NCBI RefSeq assembly: GCF_000152785.1
Contig: NZ_CH672414.1
Location: forward strand, 2,150,036 to 2,214,035
Direction: 5' to 3'
DNA length: 64,000 nt
Source: Yoonia vestfoldensis SKA53
GTDB lineage: Bacteria > Pseudomonadota > Alphaproteobacteria > Rhodobacterales > Rhodobacteraceae
Below, in pieces: positions 29,429-37,767 of this stretch; the stretch's first letter is position 1, and each line of letters starts with the position of its first letter. A program made the position numbers and the translations under genes. The notes below the pieces were generated by a model. That model did no database searches, was not told the origin of the DNA, and saw nothing but the letters and a program-made list of their open reading frames with translations.

Positions 29429-30673
29429 ATGTCCACACAGATAAAGTATGCCTACAGGCGGCATAACACATGGATCTACCGCCGCACCTACCCAGTCCAG
29501 TTACACGACATACTGGGGTCCTCGCTCAAGCGGTCCCTGCATACCGCTGATGCCAAGGTTGCGGCCAAACGGGTGGCAGAGCTGAACACCACCTTTGAGG
29601 CGATTGTGCTGGAGGCACAGGCCAAGCTGGCTGACGGTGTACAGTCAGGTGAGCCCCCTCAGCTTGCCATCGCCGTTCCGCGTTACCAGCGGGCCCGGCT
29701 GTTGGGCGAGCAACCGGTTCAGGAGGTCGCTGCCGTCTACTTGGCAGAGGTCTCCGTCCGCCTGCGTCCGGGCAGCTACAAGTCAGTCCGCTTTGCTTTA
29801 GAGCTGCTGACCTCACACGTGGGAGCGCGCAAACTGGGCGACCTGAACGATACGCTGGGCAAGGAGGTGCTTGGGTATATAGCACGGCTCTCTCCCAACA
29901 TCCGCAAGTACAGCCAGGCACAGGGGGCGTCGCTGGCAGAGCTGGCCACATTGTCGGAAGAGCACGAGGGAATATCCCTGACGGCCCAAACCCAGCGGCG
30001 CATCTGGCGACAGTTACAGCAGTTCCTTGACTGGTGTGTTCGGTCGGGGACCTTGGAGGCAAATCCTTGGGACGGGCTTGCAGTGAAGGAACGGCCAGAG
30101 GTCCGATCCCACAGGGTCCTGACTGACGCTCAGGTCTCTCTGCTCCTCAACACGAACGACAGGGTGCTTCACAGCGCCCTTCTTTTTTGTCTGCTCACTG
30201 GGATGCGCTCAGGGGAGGCCTGTGGGCTCTTGGCAGAGGACGTCAGCACCAAGGGCAACCTCGGGCGGTTTGTGCAGATCCGGCCTAATGCTGTGCGGTT
30301 ACTCAAGTCCAAAGCAGCAGAACGGGAGGTACCCCTGCATCCGGTGCTGGAGACCCTCTTGGATACCACCTTGCCAACCTCAGGTAGGCTGTTCCCGAAC
30401 CTCAGCGTGGACAAGGTCGTCAAGCGCTATGCCTACCTCCGCAGGCAGCATCCTGAGCTCGGCAGCACCGTGTTCCACTCAACCCGCAAGTGGTTCATCA
30501 CCCAGTGTGAACGCACTGGTGTTCCTGAGCACTTCACAGCCACCCTCGTTGGCCATCAGTCAGCGCGGTCCGAGAACAAGCTCACCTATGGTCTCTACTC
30601 GGCTGGCATCAGTGACACCCAAAAGCGGGAGATCATCGACCAAATCAGGCTGCCTCAGGACGTGCTGCTATGA
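29429..30673 (+). CDS. Tyrosine recombinase 2 (copy A)
   Basis: The protein has 414 residues from ATG 29429, which follows TAGGAGACATC; the longer frame from TTG 29363 lacks a ribosome site. The head YAYRRHNTWIYRRTYP is a DUF6538-like opening. The catalytic domain carries LLTGMRSGEACGLL (first Arg), FHSTRKWFITQ (HxxR), LVGHQSARS (His) and LTYGLY (Tyr). It differs strongly from recombinase 1, so each element copy encodes two distinct recombinases. It could perform excision, resolution of dimers or cassette exchange. The copy at 61424-62668 encodes the same protein. Confidence 0.9.
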   Translation: MSTQIKYAYRRHNTWIYRRTYPVQLHDILGSSLKRSLHTADAKVAAKRVAELNTTFEAIVLEAQAKLADGVQSGEPPQLAIAVPRYQRARLLGEQPVQEVAAVYLAEVSVRLRPGSYKSVRFALELLTSHVGARKLGDLNDTLGKEVLGYIARLSPNIRKYSQAQGASLAELATLSEEHEGISLTAQTQRRIWRQLQQFLDWCVRSGTLEANPWDGLAVKERPEVRSHRVLTDAQVSLLLNTNDRVLHSALLFCLLTGMRSGEACGLLAEDVSTKGNLGRFVQIRPNAVRLLKSKAAEREVPLHPVLETLLDTTLPTSGRLFPNLSVDKVVKRYAYLRRQHPELGSTVFHSTRKWFITQCERTGVPEHFTATLVGHQSARSENKLTYGLYSAGISDTQKREIIDQIRLPQDVLL

Positions 30674-30852
30674 GCGCCCTCCGTATCCCTGACATCGAGG
30701 CCTTCGAGGAGCGGGCTGCCATCGCTGAATACGATGGAGGGCTGACAAGGCTGCAAGCCGAAAGCCTCGCTGCAACACAGCAGGGCTTTGCCTCAGCTGG
30801 TGCGTACTGGCGATGGCTCGCTGACTATGTAGTCAACCGAGGGCTTGGTTAG
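30670..30852 (+). CDS. Small protein overlapping recombinase 2 (copy A)
   Basis: The protein has 60 residues, starting MSALRIPDIEAFEERAAIAE, with aromatic GAYWRWLADYVVN near the end. Its ATG overlaps the recombinase stop (ATGA), so it is translationally coupled. No family is recognised; its size and position fit an excisionase-like or DNA-binding accessory factor, but no helix-turn-helix is clear. A strong hairpin follows. Confidence 0.6.
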   Translation: MSALRIPDIEAFEERAAIAEYDGGLTRLQAESLAATQQGFASAGAYWRWLADYVVNRGLG

Positions 30853-30867
30853 ACCGCGAAAAAACAC

Positions 30868-30904
30868 CCCCGTCCGGCTTCCCTTCGCGGGAGGCCGGGC
30901 GGGG
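30868..30904. terminator. 16-bp-stem hairpin ending element core A
   Basis: CCCCGTCCGGCTTCCC pairs with GGGAGGCCGGGCGGGG (two G-U pairs) around loop TTCGC. It is preceded by an A-tract, so on the minus strand it has the form of a Rho-independent terminator; on the plus strand no T tail is left because an IS begins at the next base. The same hairpin ends copy B at 62862-62898. Confidence 0.6.
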
Positions 30905-31958
30905 GGCTTTGTTGCACAAATCCTATCATGAGGGGATTCACTGTGTGAATCCAGCGTGGTAGCGGGTTGCGATGAGCAGCTGGACACCGACGACGTACAA
31001 GACCCGGAACTGGGCAGAGTACAATCATTGACTTAAGCAGCGGGGATCGCTGTCGATCTGGTTTGATCCAGAGATGTCATGGGAAGCAGAGGCCTCTGGA
31101 CGCCGTGGGCGTCAGAAAACCTACAGCGATGCAGCCATCCAAGCCTGTTTGACCCTCAAGGTACTATTCGGCTTGCCCTTGCGGCAGACGACCGGGTTTG
31201 TGGAGAGCTTGCTGAAACGGGTTGAGCTGGACTGGTCGGTGCCGGACTTCAGTACCCTGTGTCGGCGTCAGAAGACGTTGTCCGTCGCCATCCCTTACAA
31301 GGGATCAGCAGGACCACTTCACCTGCTTGTCGACAGCACAGGCATTAAGGCTGAAGGCGAAGGAGAGTGGAATGCCCGCAAGCATGGCGGTCCAAAGCGC
31401 CGCTTGTGGCGCAAGATCCACATTGGGGTCGATGAGGAAACGCTGGAGATCCGCGCGATCGAGGTGACGAGTAGCAGCATTGGGGACGCCCCGATGCTGC
31501 CAGACTTGCTCAGCCAGATCCCACCTGATCAGGAGCTTGGCAGCGTCACGGCGGACGGAGCATATGATACACGCAAATGCCATGATGCGATTGCGGCACG
31601 CAATGCGCACGCCGTCATACCCCCGCGCAAGAACGCTAAGATGTGGAAACCTGACACAGCAGGAGCGAAAGCGCGTAACGAAGCAGTGCGATCCTCAAAG
31701 TATCTGGGTCGTGCTTTGTGGCGAAACCTGACTGGATATCACCGCCGGAGCCGCGTTGAGACAAAAATGCATTGTGTGAAACTACTCGGTCAGCGCCTCT
31801 CGGCGCGGGACTTCGATCGCCAGGTTGCAGAGATCCAGATCCGTGCCGCGATCCTAAACGGCTTCACAGCTATTGGCATACCGCGTACGGTGGCCGTAGG
31901 CTAAATCCGTCCGGAGTCAGGGGAAACACGTCCCCAAGAGGGTTTGTGCAACAAAGCC
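30905..31958 (+). mobile_element. IS5-family insertion sequence
   Basis: The element is about 1,054 bp, bounded by inverted repeats GGCTTTGTTGCACAAA (left) and TTTGTGCAACAAAGCC (right). It encodes one DDE transposase. No target duplication is seen, because the left neighbour is the element hairpin and the right neighbour is a truncated psuG. An adjacent deletion or recombination after insertion is the likely explanation. Confidence 0.9.
30972..31904 (+). pseudogene. IS5-family transposase with in-frame TGA
   Basis: The family N-terminus is readable from ATG 30972 (SSWTPTTYKTRNWAEYN), but an in-frame TGA at 31029-31031 interrupts it. The frame then continues through RGSLSIWFDPEMSW. From ATG 31074 there are 276 uninterrupted residues including the DDE parts LLVDSTGIKAEGEGEW, VTADGAYDTRKCHDAI and [15 protein letters not shown]. 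The enzyme would cut and rejoin IS ends. The stop codon removes about 30 N-terminal residues, so activity is doubtful unless translation restarts at 31074. Confidence 0.85.
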
Positions 31959-31960
31959 CG

Positions 31961-32107
31961 CGGGGTATATCAGGCAAAGAGGTGACGCCGTTCCTGCTAC
32001 AACGGATCTTCGAGCTTTCGGGCGGGCAGAGCCTCAAGGCCAACATTGCTTTGGTCGAGAACAACGCGTGGCTGGCCGCCGAAATAGCTGCCGCCTTTCA
32101 CACATGA
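31961..32107 (+). pseudogene. psuG: Pseudouridine-5'-phosphate glycosidase remnant (C-terminus)
   Basis: The last 48 codons of PsuG lie directly beside the right IS5 end: [20 protein letters not shown], then [20 protein letters not shown], then stop at 32105-32107. The phrase [13 protein letters not shown] is characteristic of the family. The first 250 or so residues are missing and are not found elsewhere in the window. The fragment shows that DNA was deleted next to the IS. Confidence 0.85.
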
Positions 32108-32183
32108 TTTCCGCCATCAGCAACTACCAAAACGGACAAACGAAAGACATCAACGCAAAGGTGGTCAACTCCAGAGAGAACGC

Positions 32184-33341
32184 CTAATTCAACGATCGTC
32201 GAAGCGCCAATGTTGCCTCAATCAAGGCAAGAGCAGCGACAAACGCCAAAAGTGGCCAGGTGCCCAATTCTACGATAAACCAGCCTGCAATCAGCGGGAA
32301 ACCGAATATGCCAATAAAATAAGTGAGCGCAAAGAGCTGTAGGGTCTGTGCACTGAGGTGCTCATCGGCATCGTTGGCTGTCACAGTGACAAGGAGCGGA
32401 TAGGATATCCCGTAGCCAACCGCAAAGAGAACAGCCACCAACATGTACAGCGGAAAACTTGCGCCGCTGAAGATGAATATCACGACGCTGATAGACATCA
32501 CATATAATAGCACTGCAATCGTGCGATACGGGTTTGTTCCACCCTTGAAACGCGACAAAATCAAACGAAAAACCACAACTGTAATGGTATAGATCAAGAA
32601 GAAACTGGCGTAATTAAGGCCCCTTGCATCTGCGAACACCGTTTGAAAATTGATCATTCCAGCGAAGACACTGGCCCCGAGGCAGATCATCATGATCGGC
32701 AAGAACGAGCGCGATGCGATGACGCCCGACAAAGCGGCGCGTGTGATCCTCGAAGGCAGTTCGGCCCGCGGGTTGATCGCGTGTGCCTTGATCGGGCGAT
32801 CGAGAAACAAAAACAGGATGGCACTGACGATGCACAGGGCCGCAGTCACGAAAAATGCATGGCGCACGGAAAATCCGGCACCTTCAAGGACAGCTGCCAG
32901 GACAGGGGAAAGACCAAAGCCTGCCATGACGAACACCGAAAGGAGGGTAAAAAAGCGTACGCGCATGTCCGCGTTGACAAGCCTCGACAGTACAACCGGA
33001 CCGAGCGAATAAGTGAGCCCCCACCCAAACCCCAACAAGAGGCTGGCCACGACCAAACTGATCCCAACGACATCAACAAAGCCATAAAGAAAAAGGGAAA
33101 CGGATATCGCAATGCAAGCCCCGCTCAACGTGCGCTGTCGTCCAAAATAGTCAGACAGATGACCCGAGAAGTAGACAGTCACGATAGTTGAGATCGTCGT
33201 CGCAAAAAGCATGCTGCCCACGACTTTTTCATCAGCCCCGAAACTGTCAAACAGCCTCGGCAGCATAAAGGTGAGGCCATATGCTCCAGCTTGCAAAAAG
33301 ATGGCCGTGAAGAATAAAACGTAGAGATATCCTCGCGACAT
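32184..33341 (-). CDS. MFS transporter
   Basis: The 385-residue inner-membrane protein has about 12 hydrophobic helices and the MFS loop motif between helices 2 and 3 (GHLSDYFGRQRTLSG). The start at ATG 33341 follows AGGA at 8 bp; a GTG two codons upstream is less likely. The substrate is unknown. It lies on the same strand as, and downstream of, the purU-sdaA-glyA-sox run, but 230 bp away and with its own possible operator, so it may be separate from that operon. Confidence 0.85.
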   Translation of the reverse strand: MSRGYLYVLFFTAIFLQAGAYGLTFMLPRLFDSFGADEKVVGSMLFATTISTIVTVYFSGHLSDYFGRQRTLSGACIAISVSLFLYGFVDVVGISLVVASLLLGFGWGLTYSLGPVVLSRLVNADMRVRFFTLLSVFVMAGFGLSPVLAAVLEGAGFSVRHAFFVTAALCIVSAILFLFLDRPIKAHAINPRAELPSRITRAALSGVIASRSFLPIMMICLGASVFAGMINFQTVFADARGLNYASFFLIYTITVVVFRLILSRFKGGTNPYRTIAVLLYVMSISVVIFIFSGASFPLYMLVAVLFAVGYGISYPLLVTVTANDADEHLSAQTLQLFALTYFIGIFGFPLIAGWFIVELGTWPLLAFVAALALIEATLALRRSLN

Positions 33342-33384
33342 TTTCACGATCCTAGAGAGTACTTCTTTGCATGGTAATCAAGAT

Positions 33385-33399
33385 GTCAGAATTTCTGAC
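33385..33399. promoter_or_regulatory. 15-bp palindrome upstream of the MFS gene
   Basis: GTCAGAA-T-TTCTGAC is a perfect 7-bp-arm palindrome 44 bp upstream of the MFS start, where an operator would sit. The rest of the 230-bp gap to purU is non-coding, with a second imperfect repeat (CCAGATTGCCTGG). Confidence 0.4.
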
Positions 33400-33571
33400 C
33401 AGTTTTTTTTCCAGATTGCCTGGACTCCGATGATCTGGAATTCCGGATTCATTCCGTTTCGTTGTTAAGTCTTCGTTTCTTTGACCAATGCCACCCGAGC
33501 TATGTCATCGCAGCGGGCGGCGGGTCTGCGCAACGCAGTGCTGTATGCGGCACTGTGATGTTCGTCGGCGG

Positions 33572-34480
33572 CTACGTAAAAACCAGCGTGCGCTGCCCGC
33601 TCAGCATGACGCGTCCTTCAAGGTGCATCTTGACAGCGCGCGCCAGAACCCGCGCTTCGATATCACGGCCGACCGCCACAAGATCGTCCGGGGTCATGGA
33701 ATGGGCGACCCGCTCAGCCTCCTGCTCGATGATCGGCCCTTCGTCGAGGTCGGCGGTAACATAATGCGCCGTGGCCCCGATGAGCTTGACCCCACGTTCA
33801 TGCGCTTGGTGATAGGGCTTGGCCCCCTTGAAGCTGGGAAGGAACGAGTGGTGAATATTGATCACCCGCCCCGATAGCGCGCGCGAAAATTCGTCAGACA
33901 GCACCTGCATGTAACGCGCCAGAACCACCAGATCGGCGTCTGTTTCCTCGACCAGCGTCAGCAGTTCCGCCTCGGCTTCGGCCTTGGTTTCACGGGTTAC
34001 AGGCAGGTGGTAAAAGGGCAAACCTTCGTGTTCCGCGATGCGGCGCGCATCTGGATGGTTCGAAACGATGGCCACGACTTCAGCATCGAGCCAGCCAACA
34101 CGAACTTGGTACAGAAGATGCAGCATTGCGTGATCAAAGCGCGACACCATGATGAGCAGGCGCGGCTTGCGTGCCGTATGGCGGAGGTTCAAATCCATAT
34201 CAAACTGCACCTTGATCGGTGCGAGCGCGTCGAGGATGCGGGTCTCATCGCCGTCCTCTGCCAGAAACGCAACGCGTAGGAAAAAGCGATCACTCTGGCG
34301 ATCCCAGAACTGCGCGGTCTCGACGAGATTGGCCCCCTGGGAGGCCAGCGCGGACGTCACCGCCGCCACGATCCCCGGTGCCGCGTCGCAGGATAGTTTC
34401 AGGATGAATTGTGGTTCGGATGGCTCCCGCAAAACTGGATTTGGCTCAGCATTCCGGCAGGTTGACAGCAAGGCCTCCAA
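33572..34480 (-). CDS. purU: Formyltetrahydrofolate deformylase
   Basis: PurU hydrolyses 10-formyl-THF to formate and free THF. An N-terminal ACT domain (FILKLSCDAAPGIVAAVTSA) is followed by the formyltransferase-like domain: LIMVSRFDHAMLHLLYQ, VSNHPD, LARYMQVLS and the catalytic INIHHSFLPSFKGA. The start is probably TTG 34480, giving 302 residues and a 35-bp overlap with sdaA. In this operon it would drain the one-carbon units made from sarcosine and keep the folate pool balanced. Confidence 0.92.
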   Translation of the reverse strand: MEALLSTCRNAEPNPVLREPSEPQFILKLSCDAAPGIVAAVTSALASQGANLVETAQFWDRQSDRFFLRVAFLAEDGDETRILDALAPIKVQFDMDLNLRHTARKPRLLIMVSRFDHAMLHLLYQVRVGWLDAEVVAIVSNHPDARRIAEHEGLPFYHLPVTRETKAEAEAELLTLVEETDADLVVLARYMQVLSDEFSRALSGRVINIHHSFLPSFKGAKPYHQAHERGVKLIGATAHYVTADLDEGPIIEQEAERVAHSMTPDDLVAVGRDIEARVLARAVKMHLEGRVMLSGQRTLVFT

Positions 34481-35867
34481 GGCTCGTCTCCTTGTATTTG
34501 GTGTTCATGTCTTCGCCGGTCTGGCGCATGGTCTCGATGCAATTGTCGAGCGGCATGAAATGCGTACCGTCCCCACGCAGCGCGAGACTTGCAGCGCTGA
34601 CCGCCTTTATGGCCCCCAGACCGTTGCGTTCGATGCAGGGCACCTGCACCAGCCCAGCGGCGGGATCGCAGGTCATGCCAAGGTGATGCTCAAGCGCGAT
34701 TTCAGCTGCGTTTTCAATCTGTTCATTTGTGCCACCAAGTGCTGCGCACAGTCCGGCTGCTCCCATGGCCGAGGCGCTGCCAACTTCGGCCTGACAGCCA
34801 CATTCCGCCCCAGAGATCGACGCGCGGTGCTTGATCAGCCCGCCAATGGCCGACGCCGTCAGCATCATCGTTTGCACACCGGCATCAGTGGCCCCGATGC
34901 AGTGGTCGCGGTAATAGCGCACGACCGACGGCACGACACCCGCCGCGCCGTTGGTGGGCGAGGTGACAACACGGCCCCCGGCGGCGTTTTCTTCGTTCAC
35001 GGCCATTGCGTAGACCGACAGCCAGTCATTGGCGACATGCGGCTGGCTGCGGTTGTTTCCGCGTTCCGCCAGAAGCTGTTCGTGCATCGCTTTGGCGCGC
35101 CGCTTGACGCTCAGCCCACCGGGCAGAATGCCGTCTATCCGAAGGCCGCGGTCGATAACGGCGTTCATCACGTCGCAGATACGGGTGATCTGACCAGACA
35201 GCTCGCGTGGCTGGATGTTCTGATGGGCGCATTCATTCGCGCGTTTCATCTCAGCGATGCTCTTGCCCGATGCGCGGCCCATCTCCAGCATCTCGGCTGC
35301 TGATCCGAAGGGATAGGGATAACCCATCGCGTCCTTCTCGGCGTGCAGCGTCTTCGTCTTGGCGGCCTTTTCGGTCTCAAGCTCGGCCTCGGTCACGACA
35401 AATCCACCGCCAACCGAATAGTAGGTCTGCGTCATGTAGGGATTCCCGCGTTCGTCGAACGCGCTCAGTACGAGCCCGTTGGCATGGCCCGGCAAAGGTG
35501 GGCCAAAATCAAACACAAGATCGCTCTCGGGGTCGAAATCGAGCGTACCCAGCCCCGGCGGGCTGATGCGTTTGATGCGGCGGACTTCGGTCTCAAGTTC
35601 TTCGGCAGCATCGGGATCAAGCGAGGCAGGCAGATACCCGATCAGCCCGAGGATGACCGCGCGGTCCGTTCCGTGGCCCTTGCCCGTAAAGGCGAGCGAC
35701 CCATGAAGTGAGGCCCCCAGGCGGGTCAGCGTGCCCGCTCCGGGAATTTTTTCGGCCCCGCCGCGCAGATCGTCGAGGAAACGCGCGGCAGCGGTCATCG
35801 GCCCCATCGTGTGCGACGAAGAAGGGCCGACACCGATCTTGAAGATGTCGAAAACCGACAAGAACAT
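34446..35867 (-). CDS. sdaA: L-serine ammonia-lyase (iron-sulfur type)
   Basis: The 473-residue single-chain enzyme deaminates serine to pyruvate and ammonia using a 4Fe-4S cluster. The N-terminal beta domain starts [20 protein letters not shown], and the cluster-bearing alpha domain contains [17 protein letters not shown] and [16 protein letters not shown]. It lies 3 bp downstream of glyA in the same operon, completing glycine to serine to pyruvate. The operon order is soxB-soxD-soxA-soxG-glyA-sdaA-purU. Confidence 0.95.
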   Translation of the reverse strand: MFLSVFDIFKIGVGPSSSHTMGPMTAAARFLDDLRGGAEKIPGAGTLTRLGASLHGSLAFTGKGHGTDRAVILGLIGYLPASLDPDAAEELETEVRRIKRISPPGLGTLDFDPESDLVFDFGPPLPGHANGLVLSAFDERGNPYMTQTYYSVGGGFVVTEAELETEKAAKTKTLHAEKDAMGYPYPFGSAAEMLEMGRASGKSIAEMKRANECAHQNIQPRELSGQITRICDVMNAVIDRGLRIDGILPGGLSVKRRAKAMHEQLLAERGNNRSQPHVANDWLSVYAMAVNEENAAGGRVVTSPTNGAAGVVPSVVRYYRDHCIGATDAGVQTMMLTASAIGGLIKHRASISGAECGCQAEVGSASAMGAAGLCAALGGTNEQIENAAEIALEHHLGMTCDPAAGLVQVPCIERNGLGAIKAVSAASLALRGDGTHFMPLDNCIETMRQTGEDMNTKYKETSLGGLAVNLPEC

Positions 35868-35870
35868 GAC

Positions 35871-37145
35871 TTACACGCCGTCAGTGTAGATCGGGTGGGC
35901 TTCACAAAGCGCGCGCACCTCTTCCAGCACCGCTGCCTCGACAGCGGCGTCGCCTTCAGGATTCGCCGACAACGCGTCAATCACCATGAGAACCAATTCA
36001 CCCACCTTGCGGAATTCGGCCTCGCCAAAGCCGCGCGTCGTGCCTGCGGATGTGCCAAGGCGCACGCCGGAGGTGACAAAGGGTTTTTCAGGATCAAACG
36101 GAATGGCGTTCTTGTTGCAGGTCAGCCCTGCCCGTTCGAGTGCGATTTCCGCCGCCTTGCCGGTCACACCTTTGGGGCGCAGATCGACCAGAACCATGTG
36201 GCAATCGGTGCCGCCCGACACCACGCCCAGTCCGCCCGAAACCAGCACCTCAGAAAGCGCACGTGCATTGGCAATCACATCCTTTGCATATTGCTTGAAC
36301 GAAGGCTGTAGCGCTTCGCCAAAAGCCACGGCCTTGGCCGCAATCACATGCATCAGCGGGCCGCCCTGATTGCCAGGGAACACGGCGGAGTTGAACTTCT
36401 TGGCCAGTGCTTCGTCATTGGTCAGAATGATCCCGCCACGTGGGCCGCGCAACGTCTTGTGCGTAGTCGAAGTCACGACATGAGCATGCGGCACCGGATC
36501 AGGATATTCGCCCGCCGCGATAAGGCCCGCGTAATGCGCCATGTCGACCATTAGATAGGCACCGACTTCGTCGGCAATGGCGCGGAATGCTGCGAAGTCC
36601 ATGTGCCTTGGATAGGCCGACGCGCCCGCGACGATCAGCTTTGGCTTCGTCTCAAGCGCGACTTTGCGCACGTTGTCCATGTCGATGAGTAGATCGTCCT
36701 TGGAGACCTCATAGCTGACCACATCGAACCATTTGCCCGACATGGTGACGGGCGAACCGTGCGTCAGGTGCCCACCATGCGCGAGGTTCAGCCCCATGAT
36801 CCGGTCGCCCGGTTTCAGCAGGGCAAGGAACACGGCCTGATTGGCCTGCGCGCCGGAATGCGGCTGTACGTTGGCAAAACCCGCGCCGAAGAGCTCTTTG
36901 AGACGGTCGATGGCGATCTGCTCGACAGTGTCGACATGCTCACACCCGCCGTAGTAGCGACGACCCGGATAGCCCTCGGCGTACTTGTTGGTAAGCACCG
37001 ATCCCTGCGCCAGAAGCACATCGCGGCTGACGATATTTTCAGATGCGATCAGTTCGATCTGGGTCTGCTGACGGTCAAGCTCAAGGCTGACGGCATCAGC
37101 AATGGCGGTGTCGGTGATGCGGGTGGTTTTAGCGGAATCGAGCAT
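35871..37145 (-). CDS. glyA: Serine hydroxymethyltransferase
   Basis: This PLP enzyme interconverts glycine plus methylene-THF with serine. Motifs are [33 protein letters not shown], and the PLP lysine in [16 protein letters not shown] place the start at ATG 37145, which has GAAAGGA at good distance; ATG 37166 (MSERTHPML) would give 431 residues, the more usual length. Placed after soxG, it uses both products of sarcosine oxidation (glycine and the methylene-THF). The chromosome probably has another housekeeping copy, which is inference. Confidence 0.94.
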   Translation of the reverse strand: MLDSAKTTRITDTAIADAVSLELDRQQTQIELIASENIVSRDVLLAQGSVLTNKYAEGYPGRRYYGGCEHVDTVEQIAIDRLKELFGAGFANVQPHSGAQANQAVFLALLKPGDRIMGLNLAHGGHLTHGSPVTMSGKWFDVVSYEVSKDDLLIDMDNVRKVALETKPKLIVAGASAYPRHMDFAAFRAIADEVGAYLMVDMAHYAGLIAAGEYPDPVPHAHVVTSTTHKTLRGPRGGIILTNDEALAKKFNSAVFPGNQGGPLMHVIAAKAVAFGEALQPSFKQYAKDVIANARALSEVLVSGGLGVVSGGTDCHMVLVDLRPKGVTGKAAEIALERAGLTCNKNAIPFDPEKPFVTSGVRLGTSAGTTRGFGEAEFRKVGELVLMVIDALSANPEGDAAVEAAVLEEVRALCEAHPIYTDGV

Positions 37146-37223
37146 GGGATGGGTCCTTTCAGACATAAGGAAGGGGTCGCGCCCTTTGTCAGGGCGCGTC
37201 AATTGTACGGTTGAGGTCGGGCG

Positions 37224-37754
37224 TTAAAGACCGATAGCCAATTCGCGCGCAGCGATTTCAAGCAGGCCGTGCACATGCGGAAAGAACGACCGCCAGACTT
37301 CAATGCGGAAAGCGTCTTCGCCATCGCGGATCAGCACAACTTGGGCATAATCGAACACCGTCCGCTTGGCGCTGCCGTTGGCCATGCGCGACAGGTCAAG
37401 TGGGCACGCCACGGACAGCAAATCCAAGGCAGCAGGACCAGTGACGCTGATGGTCAACTCACGGTCCGAGATCACCACAAGGCTGTGTGGTGTCTTTTCG
37501 CGCACAGCGTTAAAGGCCGCGACAATCGCCTGCTGGTCAGCCTCTGCGGCGTGTAGCAGCCACTCGTCAGGACCAATGCAATAGGCTGCGCGATCCCCGT
37601 TCTGTTCGCCCTGCCCGATCTTGGTGGGCAAGGTCAGGCCAAAAGCCTTGGAGACTGTCGCCAAATCGGCAGGCGCGATGCGCAGGTTAAAGCGCGCCAC
37701 TGGTGGCAGTACAGAAACCGATACCGCGTCAAAAGATGTCACCGGAGCATTCAT
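37224..37754 (-). CDS. soxG: Sarcosine oxidase gamma subunit
   Basis: The protein has 176 residues with a GcvT-like fragment fold, matching the gamma chain of heterotetrameric sarcosine oxidase: ARFNLRIAPADLATV near the N-terminus, CIGPDEWLL in the middle and the C-terminal SACPLDLSRM-type region (SVACPLDLSRMANGSAKRTV). It sits 13 bp after soxA, in the usual BDAG order. The gamma subunit is structural within the complex. Confidence 0.9.
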   Translation of the reverse strand: MNAPVTSFDAVSVSVLPPVARFNLRIAPADLATVSKAFGLTLPTKIGQGEQNGDRAAYCIGPDEWLLHAAEADQQAIVAAFNAVREKTPHSLVVISDRELTISVTGPAALDLLSVACPLDLSRMANGSAKRTVFDYAQVVLIRDGEDAFRIEVWRSFFPHVHGLLEIAARELAIGL

Positions 37755-37767
37755 GATCTTGTTCTCC

